A stretch of DNA of 64,000 nucleotides from Streptomyces sp. TLI_053 (GTDB taxonomy: Bacteria > Actinomycetota > Actinomycetes > Streptomycetales > Streptomycetaceae): positions 9,637,501 to 9,701,500 of the forward strand of contig NZ_LT629775.1 in the NCBI RefSeq assembly GCF_900105395.1. The letters are read 5' to 3'. The notes under the pieces were generated by a model. It was not told where the DNA came from. It was given only the letters and a program-made list of their open reading frames with translations, and made no database searches. The translations under genes were made by a program, and so were the position numbers. Shown here piece after piece: positions 52,560 to 61,214 of this stretch (its first letter is position 1; each line of letters starts with the position of its first letter).

Positions 52560-53300
52560 GGTGGGGCCACCGTTTCGCGAGGATTGGATCACGGATGACT
52601 GCCGCACAGACCTCCCGTAATCTTTCGAGAGCGTATCTGTCGGGTTGATCGCGGATTCCGTGGGAACAGATACGAGACTAAGGCGGTGCAGCGGCCGCAG
52701 CATCCAAACTGTCGGCATCCAATAGCAATGAAATGAAAGTGTGCGACTTTTGCAAGATTCCTGAGAGTGGCCGGGCGAGGGCCTTGCGGTCGTCGGTTCT
52801 GCCTTGTATTCGGCGGTAACGAAGGGTGACGACCGTCGTCGGCATGGCCTGCAGCCCTTGCCCGCAGGCTGCCGGGTCCGGGCGCCGCGGCCCCGGGGGA
52901 GGACGCGGCAGCCTGTCAGGACAGGGGGTCGGCGGCCAGGTCGATGCCTCCGAGAGTGGGTCCGAGACCTCCGTGGCGGACGAGGACGATGCCGGCTGGA
53001 CCGTGCCGATGGAGTGCGCCGCGCGCAACGCCCGCCAGTACGCCGCCAGTACCCGCAGGCGCTGACGGCGGCTGCGGCGAACCGCAGACCACGCCCGCGG
53101 GGTTCACAGGCGGGCCCGGGCGTCGGATCCGCCGCGCCGGTGCAGACCGTACGGCCTGTCCGGCCGCGCGGCCGGCACCTCGTGGACCGGTCGTTGCGGT
53201 ACCGGCCCCGTCGAGCGGGCCTGCCCGTTCGACGGGGCGTGGCTGCTGCGTGCTCCGACCGCCGCCGGTACCGCCGCCGGGACGGGTGCCGAAACGGGTG
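52560..53300. other. Intergenic region upstream of the toxin-like gene
   Basis: 741 bases without a convincing gene. The part at 52560-52780 is AT-richer than the rest of the window, continuing the low GC of the toxin gene's 5' half, and should contain its promoter. I did not find a DtxR-type operator by eye. Confidence 0.45.
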
Positions 53301-53996
53301 TCAGGTCGCCGTTCCGGGGGTGCCGCCGGGCGCTTCGTAGTTCCCCTTCGGGGTGGTGTTGACCTTGCCGTCCCCGCCCTTGCCCCCGTCGCAGTCACTG
53401 ACGCTGCCGCCCGGCGACCCCCCCTCTCCGCCCTGGCCGCCGAAGACACTGATCTCACCGCCGGCGCTGATGCGCCCGTCGTTGCCGTCGCCGCCCCGGC
53501 CGCCGTTGCCGCACCCGAAGATCGAACCGTCATGCGGATTCCCCAGCGCGCCGTCTCCCCCGCGCACCGTCACCCTGTCGTCCCCTCCGCCGCCGTAGAT
53601 CTCCCCGGTATTGCCGGCCCGGCCCGACGTGCCGAGGGGAGAGCCCACGCCCCCTTGCACCGTGATGGTGTCGTCGCCGGTCCCGCCGTTGACCTCGCCC
53701 CGGTTTCCGACCACGTTCGCCGTCACGAAGAACGGCGTCGCGTTGACGGTGATGGTGTCGTTTCCGCCGCGGCCGTTCACGACGACACCGGACGGGACCG
53801 CGCGACAGACGATCTCGTCGTCGCCCTCTGTGCCGTCGATGCGCGACCCCGCGACCTCGACCCCGTTGACCCGGCAGGTGACTGTCGCAGCCTGCGCCGG
53901 CGTCGCCGCCACGACGCTCGTCGCGGCGACGGCCGACAGCAGCGGGAGGACGGTGGCGAAGCGGAGGCGGCTCAGGGGGACAAGGCTGCGCGGCAC
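53301..53996 (-). CDS. Secreted RTX-like Gly/Asp-repeat protein
   Basis: A 231-residue protein from GTG 53996 with a signal peptide (LRFATVLPLLSAVAATSVVAATPAQA) and Gly/Asp repeats of the RTX type (GRGGNDTITV, GGTGDDTITV, GGGGDDRVTV). These typically bind calcium in a beta-roll. The C-terminal third is a Gly-rich region (GGRGGDGNDGRISAGGEISVFGG). Four cysteines fall in two pairs (TCRV..VCRA, FGCG..SDCD). It is the upstream neighbour of the toxin-like gene on the same strand, about 740 bp away; no link is proven. Confidence 0.82.
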   Translation of the reverse strand: MPRSLVPLSRLRFATVLPLLSAVAATSVVAATPAQAATVTCRVNGVEVAGSRIDGTEGDDEIVCRAVPSGVVVNGRGGNDTITVNATPFFVTANVVGNRGEVNGGTGDDTITVQGGVGSPLGTSGRAGNTGEIYGGGGDDRVTVRGGDGALGNPHDGSIFGCGNGGRGGDGNDGRISAGGEISVFGGQGGEGGSPGGSVSDCDGGKGGDGKVNTTPKGNYEAPGGTPGTAT

Positions 53997-54539
53997 GGGA
54001 GATCCTTTCGACGGAGGGCGCGAAGCCGTCAGCCCTGTCACGATCTTCGGGCCGGCCCGGCTGCAAGGGATTCGTCCGGGCCCCGACGGCCCCGCTACAG
54101 GGAGTACCGGACACCGCCCACCCTCCTGACGCGACAGGCCGGACACCCACGCGCCAGGTCACCCGCAAGGCCCATCCGCGTGACTGCTTCCGCCCGGGGC
54201 CGGAGCGGCGGCACCGGACCGGACGGGTACCGGGGACGCGAGGTGCGGACCGGGGACGTTCCGCGCTCCTGCCGGACCTGGACGTTCACGCCGCCCGACG
54301 GCACCGTCCGCACCAGGCACCGGCAGGGGAACGCACCGCGGCAGGTGCCCCGCCGGCCACGGTGACGGCATCGTGGCGGAGAACGCCGCCGGCGCCGTCC
54401 CCACGCGCGCCCGGTGCCGCCCGGCCGGGCCCGCGCCCGTGGCGCGGTGCGTGCCGTCGGCTGCTCGACGGTCTTCTCGGTGCCTCGGGCTCCTGCGGGA
54501 TCGCCGCCTCGGAAGGAGGAACCCTCCGCCCCGGGGCGG
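53997..54539. other. Intergenic region
   Basis: 543 bases between the RTX-like gene and the 3' end of the terpenoid operon. Frames on both strands lack coding character; I see no clear hairpin for the operon's terminator. Confidence 0.4.
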
Positions 54540-55631
54540 TCACAGGTCCCGATGGGTGGCCCGGTGGGCGATGTGGCGCAGGGCCTGGACGGCGGAGGGC
54601 GGGAACGGCGCCCGGTCCAGGGTGCGTTGGGCCCGGTCGTGGCGGTGGCGGATCATGCGTTCGGCTTCGTCCCGTGCTCCTGTGTCGACGATGACGGCCC
54701 GGACGCGATCGGCGTCGTGGTCGGTGAGAGCAGGACGGCCCACGAACTCGCGCAGGGTCTCCAACTGTGCGGGATTCGCGCGTTGGTGGGTGAGCGCCAG
54801 GAGGACGGTGCGTTTGCCTTCACGCAGGTCGTCCAGGCGGGACTTGCCGGTCCGGTCGGGTTCGCCGAAGACGCCGAGGAGGTCGTCGCGCAGCTGGAAC
54901 GCCTCTCCCAGGGGGAGGGCGAAGGCGGTGCAGGCCCGGAGGACCGTCGGGCCAGCGCCGGCCAGGGCCGCGCCGATGTGCAGGGGGCGTTCGCAGGTGT
55001 ACTTGGCGGTCTTGTAGCGGATGACGGTGAGCGGGGTGCGGATGTCGTGGGCCGGGGTGGTGGGGGCCAGGAGGTCGAGGTACTGGCCGTACATCGCCTC
55101 CTCGCGCATGAGCTCGCTCAGGTGCCGGACCGCCTCGAGGCGGTCGGCGGGGATGTCGGCGGAGTGGAGGAGTTCGTCGGACCAGCACAGGGCGAGGTCG
55201 CCGACGAGGATGGCCGCGCCGGTGCCGAGGTGCTCCGCTGCGGCGTCGGGCGTCCGGTCGGCGTACCGCAGGGCGAACGCGCGGTGGACGGTCGGGCGGC
55301 CGCGGCGGGTCTCGGAGCGGTCCATGACGTCGTCGTGGATGAGCGCGAAGGCGTGGAAGACCTCCAGCGCGCTCGCGGTGCGGACGACGGCTTCGGGCAG
55401 GGGGCCGCGGGAGCCGGCGGCGTACCATCCGATGGCGCACAGCAGCGGACGCAGCCGCTTGCCGCCGGCGTCGAGGAAGGAACGCAGGCTTCGGGCGGCC
55501 GTCGGAGGGAGGCCGTGCTGCGCCGCTGTCCGTTCCTTGGCGGTGAGGAATTCGTGGAGGCACTGTTCGACGGCCGCTCGGACTGTGGGCAGGTCCAGGG
55601 CCGCTGAGAGGTCGTCGGGGGTGCTGGTCAT
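54540..55631 (-). CDS. Short-chain trans-prenyl diphosphate synthase (terpenoid operon)
   Basis: A 363-residue isoprenyl diphosphate synthase with GGKRLRP near 56, first Asp-rich motif HDDVMDRSETRRG (Asp100, 101, 104), KTAKYTCERP and second motif LRDDLLGVFGEPDRTGKSRLDDLREGKRT, all complete. Phe95, five residues before motif one, is the aromatic block seen in C15-C20 enzymes, so FPP or GGPP is likely. It is the last gene of the mevalonate operon, after HMG-CoA reductase, and supplies the prenyl diphosphate for the terpene cyclases. Confidence 0.93.
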   Translation of the reverse strand: MTSTPDDLSAALDLPTVRAAVEQCLHEFLTAKERTAAQHGLPPTAARSLRSFLDAGGKRLRPLLCAIGWYAAGSRGPLPEAVVRTASALEVFHAFALIHDDVMDRSETRRGRPTVHRAFALRYADRTPDAAAEHLGTGAAILVGDLALCWSDELLHSADIPADRLEAVRHLSELMREEAMYGQYLDLLAPTTPAHDIRTPLTVIRYKTAKYTCERPLHIGAALAGAGPTVLRACTAFALPLGEAFQLRDDLLGVFGEPDRTGKSRLDDLREGKRTVLLALTHQRANPAQLETLREFVGRPALTDHDADRVRAVIVDTGARDEAERMIRHRHDRAQRTLDRAPFPPSAVQALRHIAHRATHRDL

Positions 55632-55854
55632 GGCCGGAGGCTTCCGATCGGTGTGCGTGGCGCAGCCTTGGTGGTTTGTGCGCTGTATGACGGCTGTGTG
55701 GTCGTTACGGGGGCAGGGGGCGTCCCCCGGTGAAGAGCGATGCCGGCGCCGTTCGCGACCGGTGCCTCGGCTTCTGTGGGTGCGACGGTCCCGAGGCGGA
55801 TCCGGGGGAATCCGGGGGTAGGGGCAGTGCCTCGCAGCGAGGGGAGGAGAGCGC

Positions 55855-56922
55855 TCAGGTTGCCGCGTCCGCTTCTCGCGCGGGTCTGCCGCGTTCGAGG
55901 TGGAGGTGGGCGCGCATCAGTTCGCCCGGGTTGGTCTGTGCGGCGAGCAGCGACAGTTCGCCGCAGAGCACGGTCGCGGCCGCGATCACGGCGAGCCGGC
56001 GGGCGTTCTCCCCGGGCTCGCGGTCGGCCCGGCAGCCGAGTCTGCTGAGGTTGGTCTCCACGAAGTCCAGGCTCTTGCCGTTGCCGACCGTGCCGACGAT
56101 GAGGTTCGGCAGGGTGCAGGCGAAGTACAGGTCGCCGTCGCGGTCCTCGGCCATGACGGTGCCCTGCGAGCCCTCGACGATGTTGGCCGCGTCCTGGCCG
56201 GTGGCCAGGTAGAAGCCGAGCAGCATGTTCGCGAAGTGGGCGTTCGCCGAGCGGATGCCGCCGGCGAGCAGGGTGCCGAGCATGTTCTTGCGGATGTTCA
56301 GGCGGACGATCTTCGCCGCGGTGGTGCGGAGCACGCCGGTGACGACCTCGCGCGGCACCAGCAGCTCGGTCACCACGTTCTTGCCGCGGCCCAGGATGCC
56401 GTTGATCGCGGTGGCCTTCTTGTCGGTGCAGTAGTTGCCGGAGATCGACCCGTAGGCGATGCCGGGGACGGTCCGCAGCAGATGCAACAGGAGAGCATCG
56501 CCGGCGAGGGTCGCCATGTTGTGGCCCGCCGCGTCGCCGGTGGTGAACTCGAAGCGGACGAACAGCAGGTTGGCGTTGATCTCGTGGCGGACGCCGACGA
56601 GTTCGGCGAACCGGCTGCAGCCGTGAACCACTGTTCTCAGGTCTTCGAGGTGTTCGTCGATGCTGCGGGCGGCGGTGAGCGCGGTCTGTGCGTCGGTCGC
56701 CTCCAGCAGGACGGAGCGGGTCATCCGCTCGTCGACCAGGGTGGCGACGATGCCCTGTTCGCAGAGCATCGAGACCTTCGCACCGCGGCCCACGGAGGGC
56801 CACAGCGGGGACTCGTAGGTGGCCAGCGGGACGTGCGTCTCGGTAGTGGCCGTGTTGCCCGAGATGCGTACCGGGCCGACCCAGCGCATCGGGACGCCGG
56901 CTGTGGCGGGGGCGTGGGTCAT
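55855..56922 (-). CDS. HMG-CoA reductase, class I-like
   Basis: A 355-residue enzyme that reduces HMG-CoA to mevalonate with NADPH. It has the DAMGMNM-like TGDAAGHNM near 133, GNYCTDKKATAINGILGRGK near 163 and VGNGKS near 296, as in the short actinobacterial mevalonate-cluster enzymes (about 350 aa). ATG 56922 is the start. It follows the phosphomevalonate kinase gene by 176 bases. The rate-limiting mevalonate-pathway step is thus encoded here, although HMG-CoA synthase is not in the window. Confidence 0.95.
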   Translation of the reverse strand: MTHAPATAGVPMRWVGPVRISGNTATTETHVPLATYESPLWPSVGRGAKVSMLCEQGIVATLVDERMTRSVLLEATDAQTALTAARSIDEHLEDLRTVVHGCSRFAELVGVRHEINANLLFVRFEFTTGDAAGHNMATLAGDALLLHLLRTVPGIAYGSISGNYCTDKKATAINGILGRGKNVVTELLVPREVVTGVLRTTAAKIVRLNIRKNMLGTLLAGGIRSANAHFANMLLGFYLATGQDAANIVEGSQGTVMAEDRDGDLYFACTLPNLIVGTVGNGKSLDFVETNLSRLGCRADREPGENARRLAVIAAATVLCGELSLLAAQTNPGELMRAHLHLERGRPAREADAAT

Positions 56923-57098
56923 GAGTCGCTCCAGTGGGTGAGCCGGCCGACTGGGCCGGTTACGAGGCGGCAGGGTTGTCGTCGCTGACATGTGTGCGTC
57001 GGTCTGCCGGTTGTCCGGACGGAGGGCGCGGGCAGGAGAGGTGGACGGTGTGAGGGGACTTCGGTGCTGCCGTGTGCGGCTGATGGGAGGGCCGGCGC

Positions 57099-58247
57099 TC
57101 ATGGAGCGTCGGAGGGGGGAGTAGACGGGCCGGGGAGCCGATCTCGGCTGCCCCTTTCCGAGGCGGCGTGCAGATGGACCGGCTGAACTCCGGCCGCGGC
57201 CCAACGATGCCGCAGCTCCTGGACGAGGTTCGGGTCGTCCAGGAGGGCTATGCCGCAGTCGCCGCCCCCGGCACCGGAGGGCTTGGCTGCGCCGCCGAGT
57301 TCCTGCGCGATGTCGCACAGCGCTGTCAGCGAGGGGGTGAAGATGCCGATCCCCGTCTCGTTGTCCAGCCTGGCCAGCTCCGCGCGGGCACGCCGGATCG
57401 GCTCCAGCAGGGCGTGGCCGTCCCCGCGCGTGAGTGCACTGACACAGGACCGCACGCACTCCGTGGTAGCGGCCACGAATCGTCGGTGGGACGGTGTGCC
57501 ACGCCATGCGCTGCGGTGCAGGTCGGAGAGCATCAGGGTGGTGGAGGCCGGGGCCCCGGTCCATCCGGTCTCCAGTACCAGGTCCGCCGGTGCCGGAAGC
57601 CGGGTTACGGCGAAGCCCGGCCACGCCTCCTCCAATGCTGCGGTCACGCCCCGTCGGCGGGCCAGGGCCAGCACGGCCGACCGGTCGGGTGCCCGGTACT
57701 CGATCCAGCCACCCCACGTCGCGGCGGCGAGGTCGCCTCCGGACCCGGCCGCACCGATCGCCGCCGCGGCCAGAAGGGCCAAGCGGTAGCGCTGCTCGGC
57801 CGACGGGGCGAGCCCGCAGTACGCTGTCACGGCGTCAACGGTCGCCACACCGACGGCGCCGCTGGAGCCCAGGCCCAGCTTCACCCCGTCGTTGTGCAGT
57901 CGGCTGCTGACGGAGACGGTGATCTCCGGGAGGACGAAGCCCTGTTCGTTCAGGAGCCTCGCGACGGTCTCGACGGTGGCCACCACATGGGCGAGGCTCG
58001 GCCCGACCGGCCTTCCGGAGTCTGCGAGGACGAGTCGTCCGGCGTCCCAGCGCAGGCGCGCCGGACCGGCGGTCAGATCCGAGGAGATCGTGACCTGGGC
58101 GCCGCTCGGCCCCGCCACGGTGACGGTGACGTGGCGGTCCACCGCCATCAGCAGCGCCGGGGTGCCGGCCTCCGTGACCGCGTACTCTCCGGCGACGAAC
58201 AGCTTTCCCGGCGCGCGACGTGTCACCGGCGTCGGAAGCGCGCTCAT
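57099..58247 (-). CDS. Phosphomevalonate kinase (GHMP family)
   Basis: A 382-residue GHMP kinase. N-terminal RRAPGKLFVAGEYAVTEAGTPAL is the PMK start motif, VKLGLGSSGAVGVATV is the ATP-binding loop, and GAGGGDCGIALLDD the C-terminal motif 3. The ATG at 58247 overlaps the preceding decarboxylase stop (ATGA). It phosphorylates mevalonate-5-phosphate to the diphosphate. The order MK-MDD-PMK is that of Streptomyces mevalonate clusters. Confidence 0.94.
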   Translation of the reverse strand: MSALPTPVTRRAPGKLFVAGEYAVTEAGTPALLMAVDRHVTVTVAGPSGAQVTISSDLTAGPARLRWDAGRLVLADSGRPVGPSLAHVVATVETVARLLNEQGFVLPEITVSVSSRLHNDGVKLGLGSSGAVGVATVDAVTAYCGLAPSAEQRYRLALLAAAAIGAAGSGGDLAAATWGGWIEYRAPDRSAVLALARRRGVTAALEEAWPGFAVTRLPAPADLVLETGWTGAPASTTLMLSDLHRSAWRGTPSHRRFVAATTECVRSCVSALTRGDGHALLEPIRRARAELARLDNETGIGIFTPSLTALCDIAQELGGAAKPSGAGGGDCGIALLDDPNLVQELRHRWAAAGVQPVHLHAASERGSRDRLPGPSTPPSDAP

Positions 58248-59305
58248 GACGAATCCCCCAGCAGCCGAGCTCCCGGCCCGGGGCCGGCCACATGCACCGA
58301 GTCGGCCGTCACGGCCGCGCGCACCACGCCCGCCACTCGACCGGCCTCGGCCCGGTGGCACAGGACCTTGACGTTCGGTCCGGCGTCCATCGTCGCCCAT
58401 GCCGACACCCCGTCACGGCGCAGTTCCAGTACCGCGTCCAGGACGGTCAACGAGGCCGGTGACAGGTAGCGGACGGCCGGACGCGCCGCGAGCATCACGG
58501 CGTGCATTCCGAGTGCGTTGCGCTCGGCTATCTCGCCCACCGCGTCGAGGTCGCAGCCGTGCAGTGCCGCCCGCATTTCCACCAGGTCGGCGCGGCTGGA
58601 TGCCATCCAGGCCCGGAACAGCGGTGAGGTGTTCACGGTGTGCTGCATGGCCTCCCGGCTGGACACCGGTTTGGGGCGTGGGTCGACCACGGCGATGACC
58701 AGTGCGGGATCGAGCACGTCCAGGCGCACCGGTACCGGTTCGGCGAAGGAGTCGAGATCCGGGTCCTGGTGTCCGGTTCGTGCGGCGTGCCAGACGGCGA
58801 AGGCACCGAAGACCGAGCGTGCGGCCGAGCCGGAGCCGCGTCGGGCCAGCCGGGACAGGGCCCGCGCGTCGAGGTGGAGGCCGTAGGCGGCGCAGGCGGC
58901 GGTGGCCAGTGCGGCGAAGCCGCTTGCCGAGGACGCCAGTCCGGCTCCGGTCGGAACGGTGTTGTGGCTTTCTACTACGGCCCGCGCCGGTCGGCCGGAC
59001 GTCTCCCTGACCAGGTCGAGGAACGCGACGACCCGTCGAAGCGGTTCGCCGTCGAGGGGTTTGCCGTTGAGGGTCACGGTGTCCTGCCGGTGGCGGGGGG
59101 TGAGTCGAACCCGGGTGGTGGTCGGGAAGGTGTCCAGAGTCATGGACAGGCTGCTGGTCCACGGCAGGACCAGTCGCTCGTCACGTTTTCCCCAGTACTT
59201 GACCAGTGCGATGTTCGGGTACGCGAGCGCGGCTGCATCCTCGCCCGCGTCCGACCGGTCTTCGGTCGTCCGGTGGGCGGCAGGGGGCGGGTCCTCGGCG
59301 CTCAT
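58244..59305 (-). CDS. mvaD: Diphosphomevalonate decarboxylase
   Basis: A 353-residue GHMP-fold enzyme with the diagnostic YPNIALVKYWGKRDERLVLPWTSSLSMTLD N-terminus, PTGAGLASSASGFAAL ATP loop and DAGPNVKVLC C-terminal motif. It converts mevalonate diphosphate to isopentenyl diphosphate. Overlaps by four bases with both the mevalonate kinase stop and the phosphomevalonate kinase start, so the three kinases are translated as a coupled unit. Confidence 0.95.
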   Translation of the reverse strand: MSAEDPPPAAHRTTEDRSDAGEDAAALAYPNIALVKYWGKRDERLVLPWTSSLSMTLDTFPTTTRVRLTPRHRQDTVTLNGKPLDGEPLRRVVAFLDLVRETSGRPARAVVESHNTVPTGAGLASSASGFAALATAACAAYGLHLDARALSRLARRGSGSAARSVFGAFAVWHAARTGHQDPDLDSFAEPVPVRLDVLDPALVIAVVDPRPKPVSSREAMQHTVNTSPLFRAWMASSRADLVEMRAALHGCDLDAVGEIAERNALGMHAVMLAARPAVRYLSPASLTVLDAVLELRRDGVSAWATMDAGPNVKVLCHRAEAGRVAGVVRAAVTADSVHVAGPGPGARLLGDSS

Positions 59306-60306
59306 GGCAGCTCCACCGTTCCCAGAGGTGCAGTCCAAGTGCGCACCGCGCCGGCCGATGCCAGCGCGCGGGCGACCTCCTGCGCCTGTCCGGCGTGGGC
59401 GAGCGCGATCACGCAGCCGCCCATGCCGCCGCCGGTGATCTTCGCACCGGGACTCCCGGCGGCGACTGCGGCCCGAACCATTGCGTCGATGGCGTCGGTA
59501 CTGAGGCCGGCATTTCTCAGTAGTACGTGGTAGCTGTTCATGTTCGTACCCAGGTCTTGGATCCGTCCCCCGGTGAACGCCCGCTCGGCTGCCTCGGTCA
59601 GGTCGGTGGCCTCCCGGACGAACGCCTCACGTGATCCGGAGCGGCTCGCGAAGCCGCGCGCCAGCAGCTCCACGGCTTCCCGGGTGTGGCCGGTGGTGCC
59701 GCTGTCCGCCACGATGAGCAACCCCTCGCAGCGGGGCACCAGTTCACGGGCCGTTCCCGCTCGGAACAGCAGCGGGGTGCTCGTCGCGACAGCCATGGCG
59801 TCGACACCGCTGGCGCGACCGTGGGTCACCTGCTCGGCGACCTGGACCAGGCCGAATGCCAGCCGACTGGTCAGTTCGACCCGGAAGAGCTGAGCCATCG
59901 CGCCCAGGGCCGCCTGCGCGCACGCCGCGCTCGATCCCAGACCGCGTCCGGGCGGGACGGTGCAGTCGATCTCCACCACGACCCTGTGTTCTTCCGCTAC
60001 TCCCACGGCGGCGCGAAAGGCCGAGGCCAGCGCGCACATGGCATCGTTGCCGCCCTCGGCGGCCCCCGGTGCCTGTCGCCGGGAGCCTTCCATGGTGAAC
60101 GAGAAGGTGTCGCGGCGCGTGCGCGAGGAGCCGGCGTGCTGCGCTGTGGCTGTGACGGACAGTTGCGGGAACGGAAGGACGAGCGCCGGAGCTCCGTGAA
60201 CGACCGCGTGCTCACCTGCCAGGATCACCTTGGCCCAGGCGCGGCCGTCCCGGGCGGAGACCGGTTTGCCGGTCACCGGTCCACGGTCCGTCGGGTGTGA
60301 GGACAA
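59302..60306 (-). CDS. mvk: Mevalonate kinase
   Basis: A 334-residue GHMP kinase: WAKVILAGEHAVVHGAPALVLP near 24, the PPGRGLGSSAACAQAAL ATP loop near 118, GVDAMAVA and GAKITGGGMGGC at the C-terminus. The start is the TTG at 60306 with AAGGAG eight bases upstream. It begins the MK-MDD-PMK block, 212 bases after the membrane cyclase gene. Confidence 0.94.
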   Translation of the reverse strand: MSSHPTDRGPVTGKPVSARDGRAWAKVILAGEHAVVHGAPALVLPFPQLSVTATAQHAGSSRTRRDTFSFTMEGSRRQAPGAAEGGNDAMCALASAFRAAVGVAEEHRVVVEIDCTVPPGRGLGSSAACAQAALGAMAQLFRVELTSRLAFGLVQVAEQVTHGRASGVDAMAVATSTPLLFRAGTARELVPRCEGLLIVADSGTTGHTREAVELLARGFASRSGSREAFVREATDLTEAAERAFTGGRIQDLGTNMNSYHVLLRNAGLSTDAIDAMVRAAVAAGSPGAKITGGGMGGCVIALAHAGQAQEVARALASAGAVRTWTAPLGTVELP

Positions 60307-60518
60307 CAGGACAACTCCTTCACGGTCTGACGTTCACTCGGAACAGGGCTGATGCCGGACTGTCGGCCGCGGTTCCGGCGGCCGCGGCCGGGCACGGCTC
60401 GATCGGCTTCCCGGACGGCCGGTGCCAAGTCGTCCGCCCACGGTGCGAAGGGCTGGACGCCGGGCCGGTACACGACCCTGCCGATGCGTTGTGGGCCCGG
60501 TTGCGGCCGGTCCGCGAT

Positions 60519-61175
60519 TCAGGCGGTCGACCCGGCGGCGGAGGTGGTGAGCCGTTGGGTGGCTCGCGTGGTCACGTAGGCCACTGCGCCGAGGCAGACC
60601 AGGTCGAGCACGGTGGTGCCGATGTAGAGCCAGGTCAGCAGGTGGGTGTGCGCGTTGGGGAAGTCGGGGGTCCAGCGGGTGAAGGCGAGGGTGATCGAGG
60701 CGGTGCCCAGGACCCTGAGGACGGTGATCGGGACGGTCTGCCCGCGCGCGGAGGGGCGGGCGATGAGCATGGCGAGGAAGAGCCCATTCATCAGGATCTC
60801 CATCGCGTAGGCCGAGTAGACGCCCCACGGGTCGTGGAAGAAGGAGTTGACGGTCAGGACGGTGGGGAAGGCGATGGCCAGGGTGAGAAGGACCATGGCG
60901 TGGAAGACCGGTCGCGGGAGGTGGGGGAACTCGGCCGGGCCGAAGCGCAGCAGCTGGTACAGCAGCACGACGTCGAGCGTGAACCACGCGATGATCGCGA
61001 GGCGCAGGGCTCCCGGGTACGGGGTGACGAAGGAGTAGGCGAACTCCCAGGAGATGTTGGCGCAGAGCGCCACGAGCGGCATGCAGTAGGTCTTCTGGCG
61101 GAAGCCGAGACGGATCATCAGCGCGTAGGTGATGACCCAGGCCGCGCCGCCGGTGACGAAGAAGACGTGGAACAC
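60519..61175 (-). CDS. Integral membrane terpene cyclase (Pyr4/PaxB/DmtA1-like)
   Basis: A 218-residue protein with about seven transmembrane helices. Helix 3 carries NISWEFAYSFVTPYPG, matching the catalytic Glu (WE) of Pyr4-type cyclases. Helix 7 has WLYIGTTVLDLVCLGAVAY, with an Asp in the position of the second catalytic acid. Such enzymes protonate and cyclise prenylated precursors at the membrane (fungal meroterpenoids; DmtA1 in Streptomyces drimentine). It lies between the P450 and the mevalonate kinase. Cyclising a prenyl chain attached to a scaffold is probable; the acceptor gene is not seen here. Confidence 0.82.
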   Translation of the reverse strand: MFHVFFVTGGAAWVITYALMIRLGFRQKTYCMPLVALCANISWEFAYSFVTPYPGALRLAIIAWFTLDVVLLYQLLRFGPAEFPHLPRPVFHAMVLLTLAIAFPTVLTVNSFFHDPWGVYSAYAMEILMNGLFLAMLIARPSARGQTVPITVLRVLGTASITLAFTRWTPDFPNAHTHLLTWLYIGTTVLDLVCLGAVAYVTTRATQRLTTSAAGSTA

Positions 61176-61214
61176 GGGTGTGCCCTTCCGGGGGTGGCGA
61201 GTGTGTGGCCGGTT

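Noticed and set aside
52560..52800. DtxR/IdeR iron box controlling the toxin-like gene
   Set aside because: No TTAGGxTAGxCTAACCTAA-like sequence could be found by eye in either strand.
52678..53028. 116-residue minus-strand gene upstream of the toxin-like gene
   Set aside because: Pro/Ser/Ala-rich sequence without an RBS or coding pattern.
54540..55631. Squalene/phytoene synthase identity
   Set aside because: The motifs DDVMD and DDLLG with REGKRT identify a chain-elongating prenyl diphosphate synthase instead.
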